Source of the DNA: Progne subis subis
Lineage: Eukaryota; Chordata; Aves; Passeriformes; Hirundinidae
NCBI GenBank assembly: GCA_022316685.1
Contig: JAKJHU010000373.1
Location: 131,536-195,535 of the forward strand
DNA: 64,000 nucleotides
Direction of reading: 5' to 3'
Under the pieces are notes generated by a model. That model worked only from the letters and a program-made list of their open reading frames with translations. It did no database searches and was not told where the DNA came from. The position numbers and the translations under genes were made by a program. Positions within the stretch are counted from its first letter, which is position 1. The number at the start of each line of letters is the position of its first letter. Shown in pieces: positions 23,325-34,345 of the stretch.

Positions 23325-23590
23325 TCATGGAATGCTTTGGATGGGAAGAGCTCTGCAGTGCTCATCTCATCCAAACCCCTGCCATGAGCAGGGACATCTT
23401 TCACCAGATCAGGTTGTTCAGAGCCCTGTCCCAGCTGGACTTGGAAATTTCCAGGGATGGGGCATTGACCACCTCCCACGGAACCTGTTCTGATGCATCA
23501 CCAACCTCATCTTCAAAACTTTCCTCCTTATCTCCCCTTATGTGGACCACCCTTCCTTTAGTTTAAAACCACCACCCTTTGTCCTATTGT
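23325..23590 (-). mobile_element. CR1 LINE 3' end fragment, reversed
   Basis: Read on the plus strand it carries the reversed CR1 tail: ATGGAATGCTTTGGATGGGA, the TGCCATGAGCAGGGACATCT string, TTCCAGGGATGGGGCATTGA, and TTTAGTTTAAAACCACCACC. Matches 55425-55695, the copy behind zinc-finger gene B. Confidence 0.82.
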
Positions 23591-24799
23591 GACAGACCCC
23601 ACTAAAACCTTTGTCCATCATTGCATTTCCAATCAGCTGGGTTTCCATGGCAATTCCATGACAGGTGACCCAGGTGTGGTGTCCCAGGGAGGGCTGCCAT
23701 GGAAGCAGTGCCCAGCCCTGCCCCTTTCTGTCTGGCTGAGCTGGCCTTTGGCCCTGGCAGTGGCGTTTGCTGCTGGTTCTGCGGCACCTGAGCAGCCAGC
23801 GCGGCAGAGGGCAGGTGGCTGTGGCACAAGCCCCCAGCAAGGGATCCCCTTTGGCTCTGGGCAGTGACACCAGCACTGAGCAAGGGGCTGGTGCAGTGGG
23901 GTCAGTGCAGTGTCCATGGCCACAGCCCCTTGCAATGGCCCAGGGCAGGTTGGGATGATGATCCAACCTCACTCCTGGCCCAGGGCAGGGCTGCAGGGCC
24001 CTTCCCCACAGCCTGTCTGCACACAAGCACTTCCAGGGCTCTCTGCATTTCCCTTCCCCTCACTCTTGGCTCACTCACACATCTCCCAACAACCCACGTG
24101 GAGCTTTGAGCTGCAAGGAGTTCAAAGCTTGTCTGTCCTTCAAGAGCTGGTCTAATTCTGCCTTCAGCCAACTCAGGATTTGTGTTTATTGGAGAACTTC
24201 CTGTGTGTCTAAAACCATTCCTTGCATGGTTCTGCCTTGGGGAGGGGGAACCTCCTTGGTGGCACGTTGGGCTTGGCACACACTTGAGGAGATTTCCTGA
24301 AACTTAGGAGTTTTAGATTGCTAAAAAAGGAAGAAAGCTCCTCTTTGTCTGAGTGCAGCCAGTTCTCTGAGCAAAGTAGGTCCCAGGTGAGTGAGGAAAG
24401 ATAGGAGGGGGTTGGGGGATGTGGAGTAAGGTTGTCCACACCGGGTCAGACCTCAAAGCACAGCTTCTCTGACCAGGGCAGACCTCCTGAGGGGAGTCCC
24501 TGGGTCAGTATCAATCACAGAATGTTGCAATCACCTCTTCTGTAAAGAGAAAAATACACCCTTAACAATAGGAATGTGGGTTTATTAGAAACTCTTTGAA
24601 ATATTTCTCCATAAGTGCAGTAGGAAAACTTCCTAATGAATGGCACTAGACCAGAGGGAAATCAAGGCACGGCCATGGTTTGTCGGGACTTGATCCTGCT
24701 GAGCCCCGTGATGCACTTGGTTCTGAGCCCCAGAACTTCAGGGCCTGAGAGGAGATTGCACAAACCTTTCCAGGAGTGACAGTCAGAAGCAAAGCCCAA
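23591..24799. other. No gene recognised
   Basis: The first part (to about 23880) is shared with 55696-55980. The rest is single copy in the window, of mixed composition, with no exon, RNA gene or repeat that I can name. Confidence 0.5.
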
Positions 24800-25573
24800 A
24801 GTGTCTTAAAGCATTAATGTATCCATCCCCAGCAGAGGCTCCTCATGGAGTTTATATTAAGAAGGATTTTGACACCATAAACATTGAAACTAATGAAGAT
24901 GGAGTTGAATGCCTATGGGTAAGAATTAAGGGTAATGCCAACAACTCTCACATCTCACTGGGCATCTGTTATGGTTCAACCAACAAGGAGGAAGAGGTGG
25001 ACAAGTTATTTTATAAGTAGCCGGAGAATGTTTCAGGATCATCAGTCCTTGTTCTTGTGGGTGACTTCAACCTGCCAGACATCTGCTGGGAACTTAATAC
25101 AGCAGAAAAGAGGATGTCCAGGACATTTTTAGAGTGCATGGAGGACAACTTTTTGTCACAGCTGGTGGGTGAGCCCACCAGGGGAAGGACTATGTTAGAT
25201 CTGCTGTTTGCAAATAGAGATGGGCTGGTGGGAGATGTGGTGGTTGGAGGTCGATTGGGGCAGAGTGATCGTGAAATTATAGAGTTCTCAATATTTGGTG
25301 AAATCAAGAGGAACACCAGTAAGACTCTTACATTGAATTTCCATAGGGCAGACTTTGGCCTGTTTAGGAGACTTATTCAGAGAGTTCCTTGGGAAGCAGC
25401 CCTTAAAAACAAAGGAGTTCAGGCAAGCTGGGTGTGCTTCAAAGCAGAGATTTTAAGGACACAGGAAGAGAATGTGCCAAAAGATGAGTCAACAAGGTAA
25501 ACGTCCAGCCTGGATGAGCAAGGAGGTTTTGGAGGAACTTAGGAATAAAAAGAGGCTGTCTCATCTTTGGCAG
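24800..25573 (+). mobile_element. CR1 LINE fragment, endonuclease domain of ORF2
   Basis: Frames at 24817-25018 and 25057-25500 encode part of the CR1 endonuclease: GICYGSTNKEEEVDK, then GDFNLPDICWE, LVGEPTRGRTMLDLLFANRD, LGQSDREIIEFSIFGE and FHRADFGLFRRLIQRVPWE. Stops at 25018 and 25498 show decay. In life the domain nicks target DNA to prime reverse transcription. The fragment ends where an ERVL-type LTR begins at 25574, and CR1 does not resume after that LTR. Confidence 0.88.
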
Positions 25574-26218
25574 TGTCCTGGGGTGGCTGTGTATCCCCCA
25601 ATCGTCTGTTGGCTGCAGGGGGGAGGGAACCCCATTTGTTTTTCCCCAGGAAAACTCTGCTCCTCGGAGTGACCTTGAAGCGGGGGAGTTGGAACACGGC
25701 AAGATGAAAGAAGCTCTGTTGTTTTTTTTCCCCGGCAGTTAGTTAGCTAGTTTAGTTCTAGCGTAGTTAGACACTGTAGAATGGCTGAAGCTTTTTGCCT
25801 TTTATTTTTTTCTTTCTTTTTTTTTTCCTTTTTTTTCCTTCCTTTTTTCCTTTTTGCCCTCTCTTTGGAACTGTTCCAACCTCTCCAGACTAAGGACCTG
25901 GGGAAGCACCGGGGGCCTCCACAGGGGACCCACCCCACCAAGACCAGCCCCGCACATCTCCTTTTCTCCCAATGTCAGCAGAGACGGAGCAGTGGAGCAC
26001 AGTGACCATCTTCAAGAGGAGACTTTCTTTAAGTTTGTTATCCCTCCGTAAGCGGCACAAAGATCTTGTCATCAGGTATTGTGCTGGGAGTGCTTTGCCT
26101 GTTTAATAAACAGGTTTTTTCCACTTCTCTCTGAGGAAATCTTTTCCCGAATCGGCTGGGGGAGGGGAGGGGGGCCCCTTGGGAGAATTTCTCCCAAAAT
26201 CTGCCTGAAACCACCACA
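25574..26218 (+). repeat. ERVL-type LTR, solo
   Basis: Starts TGTCCTGGGGTGG and ends CTGAAACCACCACA, 645 bp, the same family as the ERVL 3' LTR at 42740-43393. AATAAA lies at 26105-26110. A pyrimidine-rich tract (25800-25860) differs in length from the other copy. No internal ERVL sequence is attached and no flanking duplication is visible. Confidence 0.88.
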
Positions 26219-26554
26219 TGTCCCCACTCTCCATTTCAGTTCCTGAGTTGGCACCATGGGAACATCCATTGAGGAGCAGGATCATCCTCCAAGTGCTTCA
26301 GGAATTGTCTGCAGGCTCCTGCAGTGCCACTTGCTGCTCCCTTGCCAGAGGCACCACAGGCCAGGGGGGCACATCTGGGCTGCTGTGTCTGGCTGTGGGG
26401 CTCCCTGTTCTGGGCAAGGAGGAGGAGCTGCAGAGGCTCTGCAGGACTGACAGGATGGGCTTTGGGGCTGTGAGGAGAAGCTGAGGGACCTGGGCTGCTG
26501 GAGCTTCAGGAGAGGAGGCCCAGGGCTCATCCTGCAACTGCTGCAAGGGTGGTT
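26219..26554 (-). repeat. Duplicated segment next to a CR1 end
   Basis: Reverse complement of about 34215-34550, and of the related piece near 49130-49330. It follows the CR1 3' end in each place, so it is the old CR1 flank copied together with the CR1. Frames in it are not conserved. Confidence 0.75.
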
Positions 26555-27172
26555 TCAGAGAATCACAGAATCAGCAAGCTTGGAAAGGACCTGGACATCA
26601 TCAAGTCCAACCTGTGCCGTGACACTGCCTTGTCTCCCCTGAGCCTCTTCTTCTCCAGGATAAACAACCCCATCTCCCTCAGCTGCTTCTCACAGGACTT
26701 GTGTTCCAGACCTGTCACCAGCTTTGTCACCCTTCTCTGGACACACTCGAACTCCTCCATGTCCTTCCTAAATTGGGGGCCCAGAACTGAACACAGCACT
26801 CGAGGTGCTGCCCATCCAGTGCCAAGCACAGGGGAAGAATCACTGCCCTGGCCCTGATGGCCACATCATTTCTGATCCAGGCCAGGTGCCATTGGCCTTC
26901 TTGGCCACCTGGGCACACTGCTGGCTCATGTCCAGCCTGCTGTCCATCTGTCTCTGTGCGTCCCTTTCTGCCTGGCTGCTGTCCAGCCACTCTGTCCCCA
27001 GCCTGTAGTGCTTCAGGGGCGGTTGTGGGCAAAGTGAAGGACCTGGCACTTGGACTTGTTAAACCTCTTATTGTTGGATTTGGTCCCTGGATCCAGCCTG
27101 TCCAGGTCCCTGTGCAGAGCCCTCCTACCCTCCAGCAGAACAGCACCCTTGCCCAATTGGTGTCAACTTGGG
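26555..27172 (-). mobile_element. CR1 LINE fragment, ORF2 C-terminus
   Basis: The minus strand encodes the end of CR1 reverse transcriptase: [20 protein letters not shown], then [17 protein letters not shown] and [12 protein letters not shown]. Upstream on that strand comes the NPTIRGLT/WIQG region with stops. The element reads right to left and ends in the usual AATCACAGAATCAGCAAGC-like tail near 26563. Confidence 0.87.
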
Positions 27173-27179
27173 TCCATCA

Positions 27180-27625
27180 GGCCCTAGAGCGTCACAAATT
27201 TCCCCATGATTTTATGAGGCCTCCCAGTGTAACAATGCCCCTTTCGTTGCATGGGACTCCTTGGTGTTACTAAGTCCCTTGGATCCTTGGGCCCTGCAGT
27301 ATCACAATGCTGATTTTTCCCCCCAAGGCCCTGCAGTGTCACAATGGATCCTTGGTTCCATGAGGTCTGGCAGTGCAGCAATGACCTCCTTGGTTCCACA
27401 ATGTCACAGTGGCCTCTTGGTCCCAAGGGGCATCATGGTGCCAAACATTTCTGCCATTCCAAGAGTCCCTGAGGAACCACCCTCACTATTTGGTTTCATG
27501 GGCCCTGCAGTTTCGCAATGGCCCCATCATGACATAAGGACCTGCTCTGTCCCAATGCTCTGCATGGTTCCACAAGGCCCTGCAGTGTCACAGTGTCGTC
27601 TTGGTTCCATCAGGCCTCAGAGGAA
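27180..27625 (+). repeat. Degenerate minisatellite, about 40-bp period
   Basis: Repeated CCTTGGTTCCATGAGG and CCCTGCAGTGTCACAATGG phrases in varied forms, for example near 27289, 27329, 27366, 27505 and 27570. Units are diverged and of uneven length. Frames across it are by-products of the repeat. Confidence 0.75.
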
Positions 27626-30600
27626 CACCATGAATTCCTTGGCCCTGGACCTGGAGCAGGAGCAGCTGTGGAGGGCCCCAAGGCTGGGGCTGTTGTGCTG
27701 GTCTGGGCAGATGGGATGGCAGCAGGGGCTGCAGAGCTCTCAGCACCTCAGGGAGAGGGGAGCAGGGCACACAGGGAGCCTCCTTTTCCCCTGGCCCAGC
27801 ACCTTCCCCATGGCTGGGGCTGAGTCCTGTCTGAGCTGCAGCTGCTGCTGTGCCCTTCCGAGGGGCTGAGGCCGTGGGGCCCCTGCCCAGAGCAGCCTGC
27901 CCTGAGCAGAGCTGTGGGGCCAGAGCCGGCTGGGCTGTGCTGGGGAGAGGCCCTTGGTGCTGCCGAGAGCTCAGGGCAGCTGGCAGAGCTTGGAGGGAGC
28001 TGGGCTGGGCTGAGAGAGCCTGCCACAGAAACCATCAGTGTCCATCTCAGCCTGAGTGAGCGTGCAGGGGCAGGACTCAGCCCAGGCCTTGTGGGGCAGG
28101 GCCAGCGCCTATGGAAGGCATTGAAAACAGGCAAGTGGCCCAGAGAGGGGGCTGCTCTGTGCCCTTGGTGGCAAGGACAGAGCAGGAACACGGCCCAGGA
28201 CATTTGTCAGCGCCAGCCTCTGTCCCCAGCCATTGCCAGCCCTGGCTGCTCAGCCCAGGTTTGCGGGGCAGTTTGGCTGTGGCCCAGCTCCATCCTCCTG
28301 CGGGGCTCAGGGCCTGTTCCCGGCCATGGCCAGCCCTGCCCGGCCTCTCTGCTGGCCCAAAGAGCCTCCATGGCTGTGCTGGAGACCAAGGCTGGAGGAG
28401 GGAAATGCAGGGCTGCTGCGGGATGGGGAGGGGATTGAATTCCAGCACACACCTCAGTTCTCTGATGATCCCGGCACAATGCTGGGCCCTGTTCCTGCCT
28501 GGAGCAGAGCAGATGTTTATGGAACAGGAGCCCTCTGGGGCTGTCAGGGACCTGCAGCTTGCAAGGTGCTCTGCTCTCCCTCAGCTCCTCTCTGAGAGAT
28601 GCCAATCCCAGCTTGGCACCTCAGGGCATGAGTGGCACTGCCTGTGCATGGGCACACAACTGATATCTGCCTGGAAAGGGACATAGTTTCATAATATACA
28701 AGCAAATCTCTATTCTCTGGGTCATTTAAGTACTTTTAAGAAGTGGCATACTTTTCCCACCAGGAAGAGGAATTTCCTGGATCTACTGGATTCTTCTACC
28801 AATGGCAGGAGAAGAAATACAGATCTTCCCCTCTACCTTTGACACCAGCATTCAGTCTAACAATTCATGGCCATCTTCCTTCAGGTGTTTTCAGCTCTCC
28901 TGTTTCAATGGCCATGTGTAAGGGCATTTCTTCATATAGAGAAGCTGGATCGATGTCCTTCCTGTTGCTCCCAGATTTCCTCCTGCAGCTCTTCTCTGGT
29001 CATTCCAATGTGTCTCCCTTGACTGGCTTCATGCTTTGAGCTTTCCAGAGGAGTCCAATTTTTCAGAAGTTTAAATAACACCTTAGTCAGTGTCTTATTT
29101 GTATTTGTTTCTTATATATCACCTCTTCTTACGTCTTGAAAATTTTTCCTGTATGGAAATCACTTGTGGCTTGTGGCCATGTCAGATGTTGCTAGGATGT
29201 CACAAGGAGCTGAGGGAAGTGTTTTGATGTTTACTAATTTTTATCATATTCACATTTTTTATGTTTGCCATGAAGAGAAACATTTCTGCGCCTCCAAGTC
29301 TCACCAGTTCCTGGTCCCTCAGAGGACACAAACCTGATGAGTTGTGGTTCCCACTCCAGAGACACTTGGGCCAAGTCCATAGCCAGAGAAGAGCTCCCTC
29401 TTCCCAGAAAGTCAGGGATATCCCTCCTGGCATGGGAGTGATGAAGGAAACAGGACAGGCTGTGGGGATCAGGTGCAGGGCAGAGCCAGGGAGAAGAATG
29501 ACTTTTGCATTTGATGGAGCTGTGCTTTCCCTTGGGTTTGTTGGCTGACAATAAATGAACATCCCTCTGTGTCTCGGGCAGCTCTTTCTCCAAGGAAAGC
29601 AGGTGGGAGTTGGAGCCAAGAGCTGAAACCTGCAGGTGCAGCCTGGGGTGGAGGGAGCTCAGATTTGCACAAGGCTGCTCTGAGTCCCAGGGCTTGGATG
29701 GGGGAAATGGAGCAATGGGAGTAAGGACAGAGTCTGATTGATTGTCAGACATAAAGGATCTTGATTTTTGTATCTATTCAAACTGCATTAGAATATACTT
29801 GGATTCAGTGTCAACTGGAGATTTCACATGCCAAGGCATTAACAGAAACAAAACTTGAACCGGACATAAAATATCTTTTCTCACTGACTTTTGTAAATAT
29901 ATATTCACTTTTAATACACTTCAAAAATTGATTAATTAACCACAAAAATTTGAAAACCTAAATGAAATTATTCCCAGAGGCTTGGCTGTTAAGGGATTCT
30001 GAATGTTAATGAGCCCTGGGACACTGAACAGGTGAAGGCTGAACAAGCCTCTGGAGAAGTCAAATCCAGCAGCAGCCTCCAAGTGTCTGAGCCTGTCAGC
30101 AGCCCCCACTGAGGCCATCCCTGCCCAGAGACCGTGGGGGAATGGGCAGACAAGGGGAGCGTCCCTGGGGCTGGGCAAGCAGAACTCAGAGGCACCAGCG
30201 GGTGCAGGTGGGAAATGGAGTGTGCAATGTGGCTGTGAAAGCCCTGCCTGGGCTGTGCCAAGCAGGACACACAAGACCTGATCCCCAGCCCCCTCCACAA
30301 CTCTCTCACTTGGACATTAAAAGGAATTACAATTGTTTGTGTACTCTGAGTTGGATGCACAGGAGAAATACCAACAAGAGATTCTCAGGAGCTCAAAACA
30401 ACAAAACAGACTTTACTGGCAATTTTAGAAAATCAGAGAAATTTTGGCAAACGGTTTAATACAATATTCAATCAACAAGAAACACTTCTGAAAGCATTAA
30501 CTTGTCCCATTCAACTTTGCAAACTCTAAGCCTGTTCAATTTTAAGTTACCCCAAATCAGCAAGAGGAGGGAATTTGAAGATGACAACACAGAAAGAGAG

Positions 30601-31034
30601 AAAGACAAATAAGATATAGAGAAGCACCCACACAGAGCTACCAACTCCTTGATTACAGCTGTGTTCAGACAGAAATTCCAAGAGGAGGTGGGGTCAAGAT
30701 GTGTGCTTGCCTTGTGGTCAGCCTTGAATACCCCATGGTCTTCCTGGGCCCTTCCCCCAGGAGGGACTTTGGGTCACTTGGTCTCTCAGGAGCTGGGCTG
30801 GGGGCTGCAGAGGTGGCTGTGGAGCATTGCCTTTGGTGTGCCAGGGATTGGCAGACACTGCTGGGCTGGGATAGAGGCTCTGGGGGATTGGGGTTACAGG
30901 GCAGGGCAGTGCTGGGGTTTCAGGGCAGGGCAAGGCTGGACCTGCCCCTTCCTCCCCCCCACAGAAAATGTTTCCAGCCAGCAATCTCCTCCAGTCTCTC
31001 ACAACAGGCAGTGCTGGAGGTGGAACCCAGTTGT
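27626..31034. other. Long gene-free interval
   Basis: 27626-28690 is GC-rich with many chance frames. 28690-31034 is more AT-rich and looks single copy here. I see no exon with splice sites and domain content, no RNA gene and no retroviral motif. Part of a gene or regulatory DNA could still be present. Confidence 0.45.
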
Positions 31035-31080
31035 GGCCATGGGCACCTGGACAAGAAGGACAGTTCTTTTCCATAGGAAG
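31035..31080 (+). repeat. Fragment of the ~185-bp satellite
   Basis: 46 bp nearly identical to the start of the third satellite unit at 40046-40091 (CCATGGG, CTGGACAAGAAGG, CAGTTCTTTTCCATAGGAAG). It stops at the edge of the next LTR. Confidence 0.8.
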
Positions 31081-31081
31081 G

Positions 31082-32701
31082 TGTAATGGTTTTAGTTAAA
31101 TCAGGGCAGAAACACTAATTAATGTAGTGACTACACATTCATGAAATTTTGTTTGCTAAATTTAGTGTCGTGATCTTAGTGTTTACTCTCTTTATGTGGG
31201 AGAGGATCAGAAGAAACAAAGCAGGCTCAAGCTTAAAAAACAAAGTTTTATAAACACACATTAAAAAAAAATGGAAAAGATAAGAAAAGAAAAGATGGGA
31301 AAAAAACCCAAAAAACCCCAAAATGCAACTTCAAAACACTCTTCCCTTCCCTTACAAACTGTTAACTTTCTTACAAACAACATAGACACAACCTCTGATT
31401 TTCAATCAGTTTCACCATTTAAACATAATCTTTCATCATCACTTTGGGAGAGGAGTCTCTCTAGAGTCTTATGGACACATTTGTCACAAGACAAAAACAG
31501 CTCTGTGGCTCTCAATGTCACAAATCTGCAACTGCTTGGAATTTTTGCAGATTGTGCTGTTCCACCCATTAGCAGCCTTTCCCCTGGCTACTCATGGGCC
31601 TCTCAGTGTATCTGGGGTACTGTTTAAGAAAGCTTCTTCTAGTATAAAACAAGGATTCTCTTCTAGCTCTAAAATTGTCTCTATCTCAAAAGAAATAGAG
31701 ACCTCCTTTTACCCCAGGAGCCGAGGGCTTCAAATCACTTTCCCTCTAAAATCATCTTGGTCTCAAAGGCTGAGACCTCCTTTTATACCAGGAGTGAGGG
31801 GTTTTAAGATTCCCACTTAAATCTCAATCATATCAATCCCCAACTTTGACTAGAGCTAGCATTCCTCCAAACAACGTTAAGATGTTACAAGAAACAGTCC
31901 ATTTCTCCATAGTTTACAGCAGAAAAGTTTGGTTAAAAATGTCCACATCCTCAATCCCTCATCTAATAATCTTTATCAGTTCTTTCACTCCTGCTCCACT
32001 GACTTCATGTGACGTCTTTCCTACGTCCACTCTGTCTCTTTCTTTTCTCTCTCAGGGAAGGGTCAGGCCTTGGAAGCTCCATGTTGCCAGGACAGGGTTA
32101 ACTCTGCCCAGGCCTGCAGTGGCCATGTGATTTCTGCTCCAGGCAGCAGTCTCTCCATTTCACATCAGCCTGGTTTCCTCCCTCCACTCTTTCTATTCCG
32201 TCTGGGAGACACCGGAGGAGGGGAGCGGGAGGAGAGCTCTGCCCACCCCTCGGTGACAATCGGGGCAGCCTCGGCCAAACCGGGCCCAGAGTTGTTATCA
32301 GGGGAGATCCCTCCCTGCTCTGGGGTCTCCGGGGAGGTTTTTTCAAAGTGGTTGATGTTAAGCTGCAACCTCTCCTCCCCCCGGGAGCCGATGGAGTCCG
32401 GCTGGGCCTCGGGCGAGCTTCCCCCCGAAGGGGGAGGTGGGGTGTGGGGAGCAGTAGGACCCACTGGATGTTACCTGTTCAGCTGAGCAGGAGGAAAAGG
32501 GCCTGACCTGACCAAACCCAGGATTTATATGGGTACTGCCCAAAGTCGCATTCAACATTCTCCATGGTCAAAGCAGATGCCAATATCTCAAACCAGCTTC
32601 TGATAGGTCCTTGTCCTTTCTAAAACTATTTCCAGGGTCCTGACAGGGTAATACTTCACATTCCTCCCTAACTAAAAACCAAATTGTGCGAACCCATGAC
32701 A
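31082..32701 (-). repeat. Long (1.6 kb) LTR-like element, minus strand
   Basis: On the minus strand it begins TGTCATGGGTTCG and ends CCATTACA, giving TG...CA ends. A CATATAAATCC TATA box lies near 32521-32530, about 170 bp from its start. The layout and AT-rich right part resemble a long songbird LTR, but I have no second copy here to confirm the ends. It contains one 99-codon frame (32165-32464, minus) of no recognised family. It sits between a satellite fragment and a duplicated block. Confidence 0.5.
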
Positions 32702-32952
32702 GTGACCTTTAGGCTTTGCAGGGCTCAGGCGCAGCGGCTGGAACAGAGTCAGGGCTGAGGTCACACTCTGTGGGCTGGGGCAGAGCCCAGCCAGAAATGA
32801 CCTGAGATGGGCTCAAATGCAATGATGGGACCATGGCCAGACCCTCATGTTCTTCAGTCCCACCTCACATCATTGCCAGGGGCAGAGAAAGGGACAGGTG
32901 ACTTCTCAGCGTGGGTCACAGGAAACGTGGGTCACCAGAGCCCTTCCCAAAG
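32702..32952 (-). repeat. Inverted fragments of the zinc-finger block
   Basis: 32702-32790 is the reverse complement of 23090-23180. 32795-32950 is the reverse complement of the 3' region behind the zinc-finger genes (near 52620-52720). Both pieces are out of their original order, so this is a rearrangement scar. Confidence 0.7.
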
Positions 32953-33177
32953 TGGCAATGGCCCATTAACAGAAGATATCTCCCTGGAGGGAGGATAGAT
33001 TGTGGAGGAGATAAAGAACACTGCCCCATTTGGTTTTACACAGCTGGCCCATTAAGAGAAGAACCCCCTCAGAGATATGAGGAATAGGTCATGGAAGAGA
33101 TAAACAACCTGCCCCAGCTGGTGTTCACAGATGGTAATAGAATACGCTGTTTGGGTTAAATCTTGCATTGCAAGACA
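32953..33177 (-). repeat. Truncated LTR, minus strand
   Basis: Reverse complement of the first 225 bp of the LTR at 50050-50799. It begins (minus strand) TGTCTTGCAATGCAAGA at 33177 and is cut at about 32953, where zinc-finger 3' sequence is joined. The 5' flank (GGCAAGGAGCCTCAAGCCC, on the minus strand) is the same as in the other copy. Confidence 0.8.
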
Positions 33178-33236
33178 GGGCTTGAGGCTCCTTGCCCGGG
33201 AGTTCTCAGGAATTCCACAAGGCTACTGAGATAACA

Positions 33237-33510
33237 ACAGGAGTACAAATAAGAACCAAGAGCCTGAGAAACTGTTTACAAACAACACAAAACTTAGAGG
33301 ACACACAGCACGATGATGGACGCTTGACCAATGAGGAGTCCTGAAGGATGTGTGCCTGCCTTGTGAGCAAGTGGCTTAGCCAATTGAGAGGCACCTGCAC
33401 TTGTGGACAGTAGTGCTAGAATCTATAACTGGAGTTTAACGTAAACAATAAACGGCTTCTGCTAAAATTATATTGATTCTGCTATTCAGTTGCCCAGGGT
33501 TTCCCCTGCA
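33237..33510 (+). repeat. LTR-like repeat, copy 1
   Basis: Starts TGAGATAACAAC and ends TTTCCCCTGCA. It has a TATAACTGG string and AATAAAC about 25 bases later, then a T-rich tail, consistent with a short solo LTR. A second copy lies at 48155-48439. Confidence 0.6.
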
Positions 33511-33513
33511 CTG

Positions 33514-34345
33514 CAGAGGCTCTGCAGGACTGACAGGATGGGCTTTGGGGCTGTGAGGGGAAGCTGAGGGACCTGGGCTGCTGGACCTTCTGAAGAGGAG
33601 GCCCAGGGCTCATCCTGCAACTGCTGCAAGGGTGGTTTCAGAGAATCCCAGAATCAGCCAGATCAGACATCATCAAGTCCAACCTGTGCCCTGACACTGC
33701 CTTGACTCCCTTGAGACTCCTTTTCTCCAGGATAAACAACCAACAGGTTGGGGACAGAGTGGCTGGACAGCACCCAGGCAGAAAGGGACCTGGGGGAACT
33801 GATGGACAGCAGGCTGGACATGAGCCAGTAGTGTGCCCAGGTGGCCAAGAAGGCCAATGGCACCTGGCCTGGATCAGGAACAGGGTGGCCAGCTGGATCA
33901 GGAATGGTGTGACCAGCAGGAGCAGGGCAGTGATTCTTCCCCTGTGCTCGGCACTGGTTGGGCAGCACCTCAAGTGCTGTGTCCAGTTCTGGGCCCTCAG
34001 TTTAGGAAGGACATGGAGGGGCTGGAGTGTGTCCTGAGAAGAACAACAAGGCTGGTGAGGGGTCTGGAAAACAAGTCCTGTGAGGAGTGGCTGAGGGAGC
34101 TGGGATTGTTGATCCTGGAGAAGAGGGGGCTTGAGGGAGACAAGGCAGTGTCAAGGCACAGGTTGGACTTGACGATCTCCAAGGTGTTCTCCAACCTGCC
34201 TGTTTCTGTGATTCTCTGAAACCACCCTTGCAGCAGTTGCAGGATGAGCCCTGGGCCTCCTCTTCAGAAGGTCCAGCAGCCCAGGTGCCTCATCTTCTCC
34301 TCACAGCACCAAAGCCCATCCTGTCAGTCCTGCAGAGCCTCTGCA
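33514..34345. repeat. CR1-based inverted repeat, copy 1
   Basis: Left arm 33514-33737 is a near reverse complement of right arm 34108-34345; both hold the CR1 tail and its old flank. Between them lies the CR1 ORF2 end. The same structure occurs at 48445-49232. It could fold into a long hairpin when single stranded. Confidence 0.8.
33738..34215 (+). mobile_element. CR1 LINE fragment, ORF2 C-terminus (sense)
   Basis: Encodes [20 protein letters not shown], then GLENKSCEEWLRELGLLIL and EKRGLEGDKAVS, the end of CR1 reverse transcriptase, with stops and shifts upstream. It ends in the CR1 3' tail near 34215. Confidence 0.85.
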
